DNA of 64,000 bases, taken from positions 1 through 64,000 of the forward strand of contig MWDF01000008.1 of NCBI GenBank assembly GCA_002070415.1, read 5' to 3'. Position 1 is the first letter of the stretch; each line of letters begins with the position of its first letter. A program made the position numbers and the translations under genes. Positions 26,081 to 35,103 of the stretch are shown here, piece after piece. Below the pieces are notes generated by a model that was not told the origin of the DNA, searched no databases, and worked only from the letters and a program-made list of their open reading frames with translations. This DNA comes from Firmicutes bacterium ADurb.Bin153 (GTDB taxonomy: Bacteria; Bacillota; DTU025; MWDF01).

Positions 26081-27010
26081 TCAGCCCCGCGTCCCGAGGA
26101 ACGCGGCGGCGGCTATGGAATTGAACTTGGTCTCGTCGCTGTCGGCACGCGAAGTCAGGACTATGGGGCACTGGGCCCCCGTGACCACGCCGGCTGCCTT
26201 GGCCCTCGCGAAATATACGGCGGCTTTGGCCATCATGTTCCCGGAGTTGAGGTCCGGCGCAAGGAGTATGTCGGCGTCGCCCGCGACCTCGGAGCTTATG
26301 CCCTTGTGGGCCGCTGCCTCGGGGGATACGGCGTTGTCCAGCGCAAGGGGCCCGTCCAGCACGAGCTTCCCGAGAAGGCCCCGCTCCGCCATGCCCTTGA
26401 GCTCCCTTGCGTCTTCGGACCCCGGTATGGAGGGGTTGACCACCTCGACCGAGGAGAGCGCCGCCACCTTGGGGCAGGGATTTCCGAACGCCCTCGCCAC
26501 CGCTGCTGCGGCTGCGACTATCTGCGCCTTCTGGGCCAGGTCGGGCGCTATGCATATGCCTACGTCGGCCATGAGTATCAGCCTATCAATGCCTTCTATC
26601 TGGTATATTCCCACCTGCGAGAGTACCCCGGACCTTCTTAGGCCCGTGGCCTTGTCCAGCACCGCCTTCATGAAGTCCTTCGTCTGCACGAACCCCTTCA
26701 TGAGTATGCCGCACCGCCCGTTCCTGACCGCCTCGACCGCGGCGTCGGCCGCCGATCGGTCGTCTCCCGCCGTGATCATGTCGAATCCCGAAAGGCCCAA
26801 GGCCTTAGCCTCCTCGGCCGATCCTTCCTTCGTGAAGGCGAGCAGGCCCCCGTCCACGATGCCGCGGTCGAAGGCCTTCCTGACCGCCTTGAGCACGACT
26901 TCGTCCGACGCTCCCGCTACCGCCACCTTCATGCCCTTAGGCGCCCTGTCCGCCAGCATGCCGAAATCCGTTATCAAGCCTTTTGCGGCCTTGCCTTCTC
27001 CGCTACTCAT
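26081..27010 (-). CDS. ptb: Phosphate acyltransferase (phosphotransbutyrylase type)
   Basis: 309 residues of the phosphate acetyl/butyryltransferase family. Seen motifs: GILMKGFVQTKDFMKAVLDKATGLR (about 102-126), LSQVGIYQIEGIDRLILMADVGICIAPDL, and the C-terminal DILLAPDLNSGNMMAKAAVYFARAKAAGVVTGAQCPIVLTSRAD. It converts acyl-CoA plus phosphate to acyl phosphate. Length and motif style match Ptb rather than Pta. The start overlaps the end of the kinase gene by eight bases, so the two are co-translated. The true acyl group need not be butyryl. Confidence 0.9.
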   Translation of the reverse strand: MSSGEGKAAKGLITDFGMLADRAPKGMKVAVAGASDEVVLKAVRKAFDRGIVDGGLLAFTKEGSAEEAKALGLSGFDMITAGDDRSAADAAVEAVRNGRCGILMKGFVQTKDFMKAVLDKATGLRRSGVLSQVGIYQIEGIDRLILMADVGICIAPDLAQKAQIVAAAAAVARAFGNPCPKVAALSSVEVVNPSIPGSEDARELKGMAERGLLGKLVLDGPLALDNAVSPEAAAHKGISSEVAGDADILLAPDLNSGNMMAKAAVYFARAKAAGVVTGAQCPIVLTSRADSDETKFNSIAAAAFLGTRG

Positions 27011-28076
27011 ATAACTTCGGCCCCTCCTCGCCCCTCAATACCCTCAAGGTGCCCATCGCGAGCGCCTCGAGCTCGTCCTCGCCGGGATAGGCCCTCACTG
27101 GCGCTATGAACGACACCCGCCGGGATATCTCGTCGACGAGCCTGTTCGAGCGCGCCATGCCGCCTGTTATGACGATTACGTCGACCCTTCCTGAAAGTGC
27201 CGCCGCCATCGCGCCTATCGCCTTCGCGACCTGGTAGCCCATGGCCCTGAACACGAGCTCGGCCTCCTTGTCGCCCGCTTCGATCCTGCGCTCGGCCTCC
27301 CTTGCGTCCTTCGTACCGAGGTGCGACATCAGCCCGGCTCCGCCCACCAGCTTCTTTATCATCTGGGCGTGGGTGTACCTGCCCGAGTAGCAGAGCTCAA
27401 CGAGGTCCAGCGTCGGCAGCCCTCCGGCCCTTTCGGCCGTGAAAGGCCCCTCCTTGTCGCAGTTGTTGAGGTCGACCATAAGCCCGTCGGCATGCGCGCT
27501 GACGGAGCCTCCCCCGCCCATGTGTGCGACCACCATCCTGCAGTCCTCGTACTTCCTGCCCAGATCGCCGGCCGCGCGCCTTGCCATCGCCTTCATGTTG
27601 AGCGCGTGGGAGAGGCTGTTGCGCCTTATCTCCTTGATGCCCGCTACCCTCGCCACCTCGTCCAGCTCGTCCACCGACACGGGGTCGGTCACGTAGGCCT
27701 CTATGCCCAGCTCGTCGGCCATGGCCCTGCCTATCATGCAGGCCAGGTTTGAGGCGTGCTCGCCTTGCAGGCACGCCTTCGCGTCCTCTATCATCCTGTC
27801 GTTGACCTTGTAGGTGCCGCTGGCCATCGGCTTGAGCCTTCCGCCCCGGCATGCGATCGCGCGGATCCTGTCCCTTCCCACCCCGCTGTTCCTAAGGGCC
27901 TCCTCGACGGCGGCCTTCCTCAGACCAAGCTGGTCGGTGACGTGCGGGAAGGCCGCAAGCTCCTCGGCTTTGTGCTCGAAGCTTTCGGAGTAGAGCATGC
28001 GCTCCGCCTCGAACAGCCCAACTTTGGTGGAGGTCGACCCGGGGTTTATCACCAGTATGAGCTCCTTATTTTCCAT
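27003..28076 (-). CDS. buk: Butyrate kinase-type acyl kinase
   Basis: 357 residues of the acetokinase family. N-terminal ILVINPGSTSTKVGLFEAER (about 7-26), CRGGRLKPMASGTYKVN, VAHMGGGGSVSAHADGLMVDLNN (about 200-222) and C-terminal VDVIVITGGMARSNRLVDEI. It makes ATP and the free acid from acyl phosphate and ADP. The ATG at 28076 is chosen because GGAGGAAGGGCCT precedes it. With the adjacent ptb gene it gives substrate-level phosphorylation, the probable energy-yielding step of this catabolic island. Confidence 0.92.
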   Translation of the reverse strand: MENKELILVINPGSTSTKVGLFEAERMLYSESFEHKAEELAAFPHVTDQLGLRKAAVEEALRNSGVGRDRIRAIACRGGRLKPMASGTYKVNDRMIEDAKACLQGEHASNLACMIGRAMADELGIEAYVTDPVSVDELDEVARVAGIKEIRRNSLSHALNMKAMARRAAGDLGRKYEDCRMVVAHMGGGGSVSAHADGLMVDLNNCDKEGPFTAERAGGLPTLDLVELCYSGRYTHAQMIKKLVGGAGLMSHLGTKDAREAERRIEAGDKEAELVFRAMGYQVAKAIGAMAAALSGRVDVIVITGGMARSNRLVDEISRRVSFIAPVRAYPGEDELEALAMGTLRVLRGEEGPKLYE

Positions 28077-28135
28077 AGGCCCTTCCTCCTGCCCCGCAAT
28101 CCGCCGTACGAGCTGGTAAGCGGGTCCTTGTGTCG

Positions 28136-29314
28136 TCAATAGATGCAGCCGGTGGCCCCGCGGCGCCTCAGCCCGAACTCCCTGTGGCCGTTTATCTCGG
28201 CCGCCGCCTTCTTGCCGGATGCGACCTTGAGGACGAACTCGACTATGTCCCTGGCCACGTCCTCGATGTCCTTCGTGCCGTCGAGGATCCCGCCCGCGTC
28301 GAGGTCGATGTTCCGCCTCATCCTGTTGAAGGTCCCCGAATTGCTCGACAGTTTGATTATCGGCGCTATCGCGGATCCGGTGGGCGTACCCCTGCCGGTC
28401 GTGAACACGACGGCGTGTATGCCCCCTGCGATGAGCCCCGTCAGCGATTCTATGTCCTGCCCGGGGGTGTCCATCATGACCAGCCCGTGCTTGGTGGGCC
28501 TTTCCCCGTATCCTACGACTTCAACGTACGGCCTCGTGCCGCCCTTCCTGATGCAGCCTAGGGACTTCTCCTCGATCGTCGTAAGGCCGCCCAGCATGTT
28601 GCCGGGCGTTATGTCCGAGAAGCCGTACTCGGGCCCTATCAGGGCCAGCTCTCCTTCGGTGCGGGCTATCGTCTCGAGGACCTTCTTCCTCACGTCCTCG
28701 TCGATCGCCTGCGCGGCTGCGATGTGCTCGGCCCCCATGTATTCGGTTATCTCGGATATGACCATCGTTGCGCCCATGTCCACGAGCATGTCCGAGGCCA
28801 GGCCCAGCGCGGGGTTGGCGGTAAGGCCGCTGAAAGCGTCGGAAGATCCGCACTCGAGCCCTATTATGAGCTTCGATACGTCGAACTCCTCCCTTTCCTG
28901 CCTCCTTGCCTCCTCCACTAGTTCTGCCGCTATGGCCACGGCCTTTTGGTAGGCCAGCTCGGTGTCGCCTTCGTCCTGCACGGTGACGAGCTCGACCCTC
29001 TTGCCGGACGCCCTCGCCATCTCCATGACGCGCGATGGCTCCACCGTCTCGCATCCCAGGGCCACGAACAGCGCCGAGTGTACGTTGGGGCTCGTAGCGA
29101 AGCTCGCGAACACCCTCGTCATCTCCTCGTTGGCGACCGGGTCCAGCGTGCAGCCGTAGGGGTGCGTCACCGTGGCCACCTCGGGGATGGCCCTTGCTAT
29201 CCTGTCCACGACGGCGTTTGTGCACACCACGGTCGGCGCCACGAATACGTGGTTTCTTATGCCGGGCCTTCCATCCGGCCTCCTGTATCCTAGGAACGTC
29301 GCCCTATCTGTCAT
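28136..29314 (-). CDS. UxaA/SuyB-type large subunit, second copy
   Basis: 392 residues, the same length and layout as the copy at 9968-11146. Motifs: GYRRPDGRPGIRNHVFVAPTVVC (about 9-31), FVALGCETVEPSR, GLECGSSDAFSGLTANPALGLA (about 152-173), EKSLGCIRKGGT and VFTTGRGTPTGSAIAPIIKLSSN. Cys residues in GLECGSSD and ALGCE are the probable iron site. The start overlaps the SAF subunit gene by 11 bases. Dehydratase of a sugar acid, or sulfo-lyase releasing sulfite from sulfolactate, are the known reactions of this family; the present context does not decide. Confidence 0.88.
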   Translation of the reverse strand: MTDRATFLGYRRPDGRPGIRNHVFVAPTVVCTNAVVDRIARAIPEVATVTHPYGCTLDPVANEEMTRVFASFATSPNVHSALFVALGCETVEPSRVMEMARASGKRVELVTVQDEGDTELAYQKAVAIAAELVEEARRQEREEFDVSKLIIGLECGSSDAFSGLTANPALGLASDMLVDMGATMVISEITEYMGAEHIAAAQAIDEDVRKKVLETIARTEGELALIGPEYGFSDITPGNMLGGLTTIEEKSLGCIRKGGTRPYVEVVGYGERPTKHGLVMMDTPGQDIESLTGLIAGGIHAVVFTTGRGTPTGSAIAPIIKLSSNSGTFNRMRRNIDLDAGGILDGTKDIEDVARDIVEFVLKVASGKKAAAEINGHREFGLRRRGATGCIY

Positions 29315-29603
29315 GGTGACCGGCCCCCTTGCCTCTCATGCTGGCCACGTTGTGCGTATGGACGTGCCGGCCGGGCTCTATGTCCGCCGTCGCCGCCCCT
29401 ATGGGGGCCCCGTACTTCATGGCCGCAGTGCCCTTTGCTATCTTCCTTATCGCTATCTTGTGGCCGGCGGGGATGTCCTCCTCGGCCCTTATTAGAGCCT
29501 CGCCCCCGTCGGATATGTAGGCTACGTCGGTACCTTTCTTAGCGACGACCGTAAGCGTCACCACGTTGTCTTCCTTGTCGAGCAGTATCGCCCTCGCCTT
29601 CAT
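29304..29603 (-). CDS. UxaA/SuyA-type SAF-domain small subunit, second copy
   Basis: 99 residues. DKEDNVVTLTVVAKKGTDV, then AEEDIPAGHKIAIRKIAKGTAAMKYGAPIGAATADIEPGRHVHTHNVAS: the SAF domain with terminal His-x-His-Asn site. ATG at 29603, with GAGG about ten bases upstream; a much longer upstream frame in this register overlaps the synthase gene and is basic low-complexity sequence, so was rejected. In this locus the small subunit precedes the large, opposite to the copy at 9665-11146. Confidence 0.87.
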   Translation of the reverse strand: MKARAILLDKEDNVVTLTVVAKKGTDVAYISDGGEALIRAEEDIPAGHKIAIRKIAKGTAAMKYGAPIGAATADIEPGRHVHTHNVASMRGKGAGHHDR

Positions 29604-29614
29604 CTCCACGAACC

Positions 29615-30868
29615 TCACTTCCCCAGCACCTCTGAGATTATGTCGTCTATCTCCTTGTCGGTCAGGACCCTCCTGGCCTCGCGGCCCTTCTGCTTGAACT
29701 GCTCCAGCAGTGCGTCGACCTGCTCGTCCGTGGGGGCAAGCCCGCGCTCTGCCAGGAAGTACTTGACGCTCGCCTTGCCGGACGATCCGCCCATGACGAC
29801 CTTTATGGGCTCGTGGCCCACCTCCTCGGGCATGTAGGGGCACATGGCCGGCACGACGCCCGCCGCTTCCATCTTCGTCCTCGCGTCGACGACTACGCCG
29901 GATTCGAGCCAGAACAGCCTCTTGCCGTTCACGGGCTTGTTCGCCCACATCGGCACGCCGGAGACCCTCTCGACGTATTCGGACACCTTGCCCAGCTTCT
30001 TGAGGTCCACGCCCGTCGGGATCCCCAGCAGCAGCTCGAGCGCCGCGACAACTTCTTCGGTGGCGACGTTGCCGGTGCGCTCGCCGAGCGCGTTGATTGA
30101 CGAGTGTATCCCGTCGACGCCGGCGTAAGCCGCCGATACCACAGAGCCCATGGCCATGCCGAACTCGTTGTGCACGTGGAACTCCACCCTTTGCTCGGGG
30201 AAGGCCTCCTTAAGGGCCCTGATCGCGCGGAAGACCGCAGAAGGCGACGCTACGCCGAAGCTGTCGGTGAACACGACCGCCTCGGGCTTCGATGCCTCGA
30301 CGACCTTCTTGTAGATGTCGAGCACGTAATCCAGTGTCGCGCGGGTGACGTCCCAGCCCATGAACGTGGTGGCGAGGCCGAGGCCCTTGGCGTAGTTGAC
30401 GCTGTTCACTATCCTCTCCACGAGGGCTTCTGAATCGACCTTGTAGGCGTACATGCAGGTGTAGGGGTTCACGGCGTGTTCAACGACGACGTGCTTGGTG
30501 CCAGTCTCGGCCGCGATGTCGATGTCCTCCTTGATGCAGCGGGCGAACGGTACTATCTGCGCCCTCAGGCCCATCTTCACAAGGCGCTTCATGGCCCTTG
30601 CGATGTCCTCGGACACGGCTGGAAGCCCTACTTCTATGCGCTTTACGCCGAGATCGTCCAGGGCGACCGCTATGTCGACCCTCTCGTCCTCGGTCCAGTT
30701 GAGGCCGCAGGTCTGCTCTCCGTCCCTGAGTGTGACGTCGTGGATGTATATGCTCTTGGAAGTAGTCCCGGGCATCACCTCGGGGGCGAAATTCATCGGG
30801 GACACCCATTTCTTCCCGGCTTCGAACCAGGGCGTTCCCGCCATCTTCATCTCTTTCATCTCTTTCAT
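29615..30868 (-). CDS. Isopropylmalate/homocitrate synthase-like HMGL-family enzyme
   Basis: 417 residues. The TIM barrel has IHDVTLRDGEQTCGLNW (about 42-58, metal-binding Asp and catalytic Arg), VEFHVHNEFGMAMG (about 218-231, the His-x-His metal ligands) and ALGERTGNVATEEVVAAL (about 249-266). The C terminus is shorter than LeuA and lacks the leucine-regulatory domain, as in homocitrate or citramalate synthases. It may condense acetyl-CoA with a 2-oxo acid or, in this catabolic setting, run as a lyase. The N terminus starts with an odd MKEMKEMKM repeat; GTG or ATG alternatives exist, with the internal ATG at 30844 also credible. Confidence 0.85.
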   Translation of the reverse strand: MKEMKEMKMAGTPWFEAGKKWVSPMNFAPEVMPGTTSKSIYIHDVTLRDGEQTCGLNWTEDERVDIAVALDDLGVKRIEVGLPAVSEDIARAMKRLVKMGLRAQIVPFARCIKEDIDIAAETGTKHVVVEHAVNPYTCMYAYKVDSEALVERIVNSVNYAKGLGLATTFMGWDVTRATLDYVLDIYKKVVEASKPEAVVFTDSFGVASPSAVFRAIRALKEAFPEQRVEFHVHNEFGMAMGSVVSAAYAGVDGIHSSINALGERTGNVATEEVVAALELLLGIPTGVDLKKLGKVSEYVERVSGVPMWANKPVNGKRLFWLESGVVVDARTKMEAAGVVPAMCPYMPEEVGHEPIKVVMGGSSGKASVKYFLAERGLAPTDEQVDALLEQFKQKGREARRVLTDKEIDDIISEVLGK

Positions 30869-30906
30869 GCTGTCCCGGCCAAATCAGGCCGCCACCTCCT
30901 CTTGTA

Positions 30907-32199
30907 TTACTGGACGCTTTGTGTAGTAGTGTCTACGGGCAGCGTTATCGCCGCCTCCGGCATATAGAGTACGTCGTCTCCGGGCGATACCATGCCCGGT
31001 ATCTTCGATGCCGCCTCATCGGGCCTGATGAACTTCACGTGCATCTGGTCCAGGAGGGCCTCCTCCATCCCCGTGACCACGGTCACGTCCGTCACCGTGG
31101 CTATATAGTAGACGAGGAAGGCCATGTAGCCGGCTATCGTGAAATCAGCCAGAAGGGCCCTGTGGAACTCCTCGATCGTCGGGTATCGGAACCAGCTGAA
31201 GAACTCCTCGCCGCCCCCGCCGTCCCTGGCCTCCATGAACAGTACCAGCTTCGCGCCCGGCTTCGCCGCCATCCACGCGTTGTAGAAGGCCTTGCTCGCC
31301 TGGTAGACGGATATGTCGCGCGGGAAGCCCCCGCAGGATGCCAGCACGAAATCGGCCCTTCCCGCCATGTCGACGCAGTACATGTCGTCCACTTTCCCGC
31401 AGCCCTGCTCCCAGGCCTTCTGCCAATCCCCGGCGTAGAAGCCGGCGAAATCCCCCTCCGCGTCCGTCGCGGCGTTGACTATGAATGTGGGCCTGGCGAA
31501 GGAGGCCGCCTCGACCATGTCGTGGTGCAGCGGGTTGTCCTTCGTGAGCGCCGAGCCGACACCCGGTCTTATGCCGGGCTTTGCCGGATCCAGCACCCAG
31601 ACGTGGTTGGCCTTCACCGTCTGCCTTGAGGATATGCCCGGAAGGACCATCTTCCTTCCGCCGCCGTATCCGGCCATGGCGTGGTGGACCACGCCTCCTA
31701 GCATCACGAGCCTGTCGCAGGCCATGGCCTCGGCGTTCAGCAGGACGGGCGTGCCGAGCGAAGTCGTACCCATGTATTCCATGGGCCCGTCCGGGTCGTT
31801 CTGGCTGAGCCTGTACTTCCCGTACGCCTCGCGGCCCAGCATGAGCTCGAGCTCCTCGGGCCTGTTCCTCCTGTGCGTGCCGCAGGCGTTTATTATCCTC
31901 ACGTCCTCGTCTTCTATCCCGGCCTTCCTCAGCCTTTCAAGCACTGCGGGAAGGTAGTCCCATGTCCTGGACCATATCCTGGTCACATCCGGCACGAGCA
32001 CCGCTACGCTCTCGCCGGGAAATACCGAATCCTCAAGCCTCCCGGACCCGACCGGGGAATCGAGGGCCTTTTCCAGATCGTCCTTCCAGTCTGCGATCTT
32101 CCCCGACGGCCTGGGAAGCATGCTCCTGACCGAGGCCCCCCTCGGAAGGCCCACGGCCATCTCCGTATCCGCATACTTGAACTTCAGCTCGATGGACAT
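30907..32199 (-). CDS. LarA-family nickel-dependent hydroxyacid racemase homologue (copy 1)
   Basis: 430 residues. The N-terminal LarA domain has VLVPDVTRIWSR (Asp and Arg of the DxxR site, about 69-80) and NACGTHRRNRPEE (catalytic His, about 104-116). The VVHHAMAGYGGGRKMVLPGIS segment (about 170-190) holds a His and the Lys that, in LarA, tethers the nickel pincer cofactor. The family interconverts stereoisomers of 2-hydroxy acids. No larB, larC or larE cofactor genes lie in the window. The residue preceding the Lys is Arg, unlike the classic SGGGK, so substrate or cofactor handling may differ. It lies 22 bases after copy 2. Confidence 0.85.
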   Translation of the reverse strand: MSIELKFKYADTEMAVGLPRGASVRSMLPRPSGKIADWKDDLEKALDSPVGSGRLEDSVFPGESVAVLVPDVTRIWSRTWDYLPAVLERLRKAGIEDEDVRIINACGTHRRNRPEELELMLGREAYGKYRLSQNDPDGPMEYMGTTSLGTPVLLNAEAMACDRLVMLGGVVHHAMAGYGGGRKMVLPGISSRQTVKANHVWVLDPAKPGIRPGVGSALTKDNPLHHDMVEAASFARPTFIVNAATDAEGDFAGFYAGDWQKAWEQGCGKVDDMYCVDMAGRADFVLASCGGFPRDISVYQASKAFYNAWMAAKPGAKLVLFMEARDGGGGEEFFSWFRYPTIEEFHRALLADFTIAGYMAFLVYYIATVTDVTVVTGMEEALLDQMHVKFIRPDEAASKIPGMVSPGDDVLYMPEAAITLPVDTTTQSVQ

Positions 32200-32221
32200 C
32201 AGCGCACCCCCAAAGAAGAAA

Positions 32222-33523
32222 TCATCCGATGACGGGAAGCATGTCGGGCGCTTCGGCCATCACCGTGACCGAAGGGGCCCGGCCCTTACCCTTGAGCAGT
32301 CGTATCTCTTCGTCGACCGCCTCTTGCATCCTGCAGGCGGGGTAGTGGGCGAAGCCCATGGCCTCCACCTCGCCTCTCGTAAGGCCGTCGGTCACGACCG
32401 CGATCCTGGCCCTTCGCGCCACGAGCCTTACTGCGAGCGCCGCGGCCGCCCCGAGCCTGTCTTCGATCTCGTCCGCGTCCAGGCGCCTTATGATCTCGTC
32501 GTACTCGACCGAAAGAAGCCTCCCGAACTCGGGATGCTCGCCTATCCCCTCGTAAGCGGGGGTTGCGAGCAGTATCGTGCCGCCGTCTTCCACGGCCAGG
32601 TCAGCCGTGTAGAAAGCCTTGCCGGCCTGCCAGAAGTTCATGTCCGCGGGGTGCGAGCCGCATATGACGAGGTCGGCCCTGCGGGGTATCCTGGCGGCGA
32701 CTATGCCCTCAGCCATCTCGACGCCCTTCCTGTGCGCCTTGACGGGGTCTCCCGCGACGGCGCCGACGGCCTTGCCCTCGGAATCGAGCACAACGTTCAC
32801 GATGAAGCCGAGGTGAGCCTTCCTGGCCACCTCCTCCATCTCGTGACGCACGACGTTCTCTACGTTGCCGACCCTCACCCCGGGGTCCTTGGTTATCATA
32901 AGGTGGGTCGCGACGGTAGTCTTCTCGCCGCATACGCCCGGCTGTATTATCTTGGCGCCGCCGGACCAGCCGCAGTAGCGGTGGGGCACTATGCTGCCTA
33001 TCCCGACCGCGAAATCGGCCTCGGCGACGGTCCTGTTCATCAGCACGGGCACGCCGCTGGGCGTGCTGCCGAGGTCCACCAGGTCGTCCGCCTTGTAGTC
33101 GTGGTTGTCTATCCTGTAGCCGGCCGCCGTCTCCAAGCCGAGCTTGGCCTCGATCTCCTCTTTCGTCATCTTCCTGTGCGAGCCGTTCGCCATCACGATG
33201 CTTATGCCTTCCTCAGGCACGCCGGCCGCTCTTAGCTCGGCCAGCACATGAGGGATGATCGAGGAGACCGGCGTGGGCCTCGTGGCGTCGTCCGATATGA
33301 CGGCGACCCGGCGGCTTCCGCGCGCGATCTCGGAGAGTGCCGACGAGCCGGTCGGCGAGTAGAGGGCCCTTAGGACCATCCCTTCGGTGTCCTCGGCCTT
33401 CAAGGCGGCGGCAAGGCCGTAACGGCCCACGAACCGCACGCCGGACAGTTCGAACGAGGCTTCCCCGTCCCCGAAGGGGATGGATGCCTCGTATGTTTCC
33501 CTTGCGGGCATGATATCTTCCAT
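32222..33523 (-). CDS. LarA-family hydroxyacid racemase homologue (copy 2)
   Basis: 433 residues. SDDATRPTPVS (DxxR motif, about 71-81), MANGSHRKMTKEE (catalytic His), IVPHRYCGWSGGAKIIQPGVCGEKT (His and cofactor-binding Lys, about 171-195) and a second His in VATHLMIT. Start ATG at 33523 has GGAGGAAG upstream; the frame is open further but without a ribosome-binding site. The two LarA-type proteins encoded back to back could act in sequence, on different substrates, or as a heteromer. A hairpin separates this gene from livF. Confidence 0.86.
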   Translation of the reverse strand: MEDIMPARETYEASIPFGDGEASFELSGVRFVGRYGLAAALKAEDTEGMVLRALYSPTGSSALSEIARGSRRVAVISDDATRPTPVSSIIPHVLAELRAAGVPEEGISIVMANGSHRKMTKEEIEAKLGLETAAGYRIDNHDYKADDLVDLGSTPSGVPVLMNRTVAEADFAVGIGSIVPHRYCGWSGGAKIIQPGVCGEKTTVATHLMITKDPGVRVGNVENVVRHEMEEVARKAHLGFIVNVVLDSEGKAVGAVAGDPVKAHRKGVEMAEGIVAARIPRRADLVICGSHPADMNFWQAGKAFYTADLAVEDGGTILLATPAYEGIGEHPEFGRLLSVEYDEIIRRLDADEIEDRLGAAAALAVRLVARRARIAVVTDGLTRGEVEAMGFAHYPACRMQEAVDEEIRLLKGKGRAPSVTVMAEAPDMLPVIG

Positions 33524-33555
33524 TATCTTCCTCCGGCAACCCAAGTGTTCATAGA

Positions 33556-33589
33556 TGGCCGGACCGGCGCTTACGCTCCCGTCCGGCCA
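33556..33589 (-). terminator. Intercistronic hairpin between livF and LarA copy 2
   Basis: Perfect 9-bp stem TGGCCGGAC / GTCCGGCCA (33556-33564, 33581-33589), no T-tract. It may mark an RNA processing or attenuation point between transporter and enzyme genes. Confidence 0.45.
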
Positions 33590-33616
33590 CACTGGTCAGT
33601 CCCGGCTCACAAGAAG

Positions 33617-34336
33617 CTATACGGTGCGGCCGCGGAAGTAGGTCTCCTTGACCCTCTGGTCGCGCGACAGCTCCGCGACGGTCCCGCTCATGGCCACCTG
33701 GCCTTGGGCGAGGATGTAGGCCCGGTCGCTGACCGCAAATGAAAGCGCGGTGTTCTGCTCCACTAGGAGCACCGTTATCCCCAGCTTGGGGATCTCGTTC
33801 TTTATGAAGCGGAATATGCGCTGCACCACGACGGGCGCAAGGCCCATCGAGGGCTCGTCGATCATGAGGAGCTTCGGCTTGGAGGCCAGTGCCCTGCACA
33901 TGGCGAGCATCTGCTGCTCTCCGCCCGAAAGCGTGCCGCCGTTCTGCTTCTCGCGGCCCTTCAGCTCCGGGAAGAGCTCGAACATCCTGAGGACGTCCTT
34001 CTTCGCCTCGGCCCTGTCCGTGCGCCTCGCGGTCCCTATCTCTATGTTCTCCAGCACGGTAAGCTCGGGGAAGATCTGCCTTCCCTCGGGGACCTGGGCG
34101 ATTCCTATCGGCACTATGCTCGCCGCGGGAAGGCCCACGATCTCCTTGCCCATGAACTCTATCGAGCTTCCCGGCTGGGGGTGGACCAGCCCGGATATCG
34201 CCCTTAGAAGGGTCGTCTTGCCCGCGCCGTTGGGGCCCAGGACCGATACGGTCTCGCCCTCCCTGACTTCGAGCGATACTCCCTTGAGGGCCGGGATGCC
34301 GTTGTACGATACGTTAAGGTCTTTTATCCTAAGCAT
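33617..34336 (-). CDS. livF: LIV ABC transporter ATPase LivF
   Basis: 239 residues. Walker A GPNGAGKTT (about 33-41), signature LSGGEQQML, Walker B LLMIDEPSMGLAP and VLLVEQN switch. One base separates its start from the livG stop. Energises the LIV importer at 33617-38226, which by context carries a 2-hydroxy or sugar acid. Confidence 0.95.
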   Translation of the reverse strand: MLRIKDLNVSYNGIPALKGVSLEVREGETVSVLGPNGAGKTTLLRAISGLVHPQPGSSIEFMGKEIVGLPAASIVPIGIAQVPEGRQIFPELTVLENIEIGTARRTDRAEAKKDVLRMFELFPELKGREKQNGGTLSGGEQQMLAMCRALASKPKLLMIDEPSMGLAPVVVQRIFRFIKNEIPKLGITVLLVEQNTALSFAVSDRAYILAQGQVAMSGTVAELSRDQRVKETYFRGRTV

Positions 34337-34337
34337 C

Positions 34338-35102
34338 TTACAGCTCCTCCTTGCCGAGGTATGCCTCGATGACCTGCGGGTCCTTCTCTATCTGGGCGAA
34401 GGTGCCCTCGGCCAGCTTCTGTCCGAAGTTGAGGACGACGACGTGGTCCACGACGGCTTCCACGAACTCCATCGTGTGCTCGACGAGCAGCACGCTGATG
34501 CCCATGGACCTGAGGCGCCTCACGAGGTCCATGACTTCCATGAACTCGTCGCGGTTCATGCCCGCCGCCGGCTCGTCGAGCAGAAGCAGCTTCGGCTCGG
34601 TCGCAAGCGCCCTCGCTATCTCGAGGAACCTCCTGTAGCCGTAGGGCAGGTTCTTGGGCAGCTCGTCCGCCTTGTCGGCGAGGCCCACCAGCTCTAGAAG
34701 CTCCATGGCCTTCTTCTCGTTGGCCCTGTCCTCGGCCGAAAGCCTCTTCGAGCCCATGAGGACGTCGGCTAGGCCGGACTTGTACATCATGTTCCTTGCC
34801 ACGTACACATTCTCGAGGACCGTCATCTTCTCGAACAGCCTTATCTGCTGGTAGGTCCTGGATATGCCCATGCGGGCGACCATGTGCGGGGCGTATCCGG
34901 TTATCTTCCTGCCCCTGTACTCGACGCTTCCCGACGATGCCGGCAGGACGCCGGATATCAGGTTGATGGTAGTGCTCTTGCCCGAGCCGTTGGGGCCGAT
35001 GAGCCCGGTTATCTTGCCCTCGGGTATCTCGAACGACAGGTTGTTCACGGCCACAAGGCCTCCGAACCTCCTGGTAAGGTTATCGGTCTTCAGTATGGCC
35101 AT
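34338..35102 (-). CDS. livG: LIV ABC transporter ATPase LivG
   Basis: 254 residues. Walker A GPNGSGKST (about 36-44), signature NLPYGYRRFLE, Walker B LLLLDEPAAGMNR, switch LLVEHTMEFVEAV, and the LivG C terminus IEKDPQVIEAYLGKEEL. Start ATG immediately follows the livM stop. Pairs with LivF. Confidence 0.95.
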   Translation of the reverse strand: MAILKTDNLTRRFGGLVAVNNLSFEIPEGKITGLIGPNGSGKSTTINLISGVLPASSGSVEYRGRKITGYAPHMVARMGISRTYQQIRLFEKMTVLENVYVARNMMYKSGLADVLMGSKRLSAEDRANEKKAMELLELVGLADKADELPKNLPYGYRRFLEIARALATEPKLLLLDEPAAGMNRDEFMEVMDLVRRLRSMGISVLLVEHTMEFVEAVVDHVVVLNFGQKLAEGTFAQIEKDPQVIEAYLGKEEL

Positions 35103-35103
35103 G

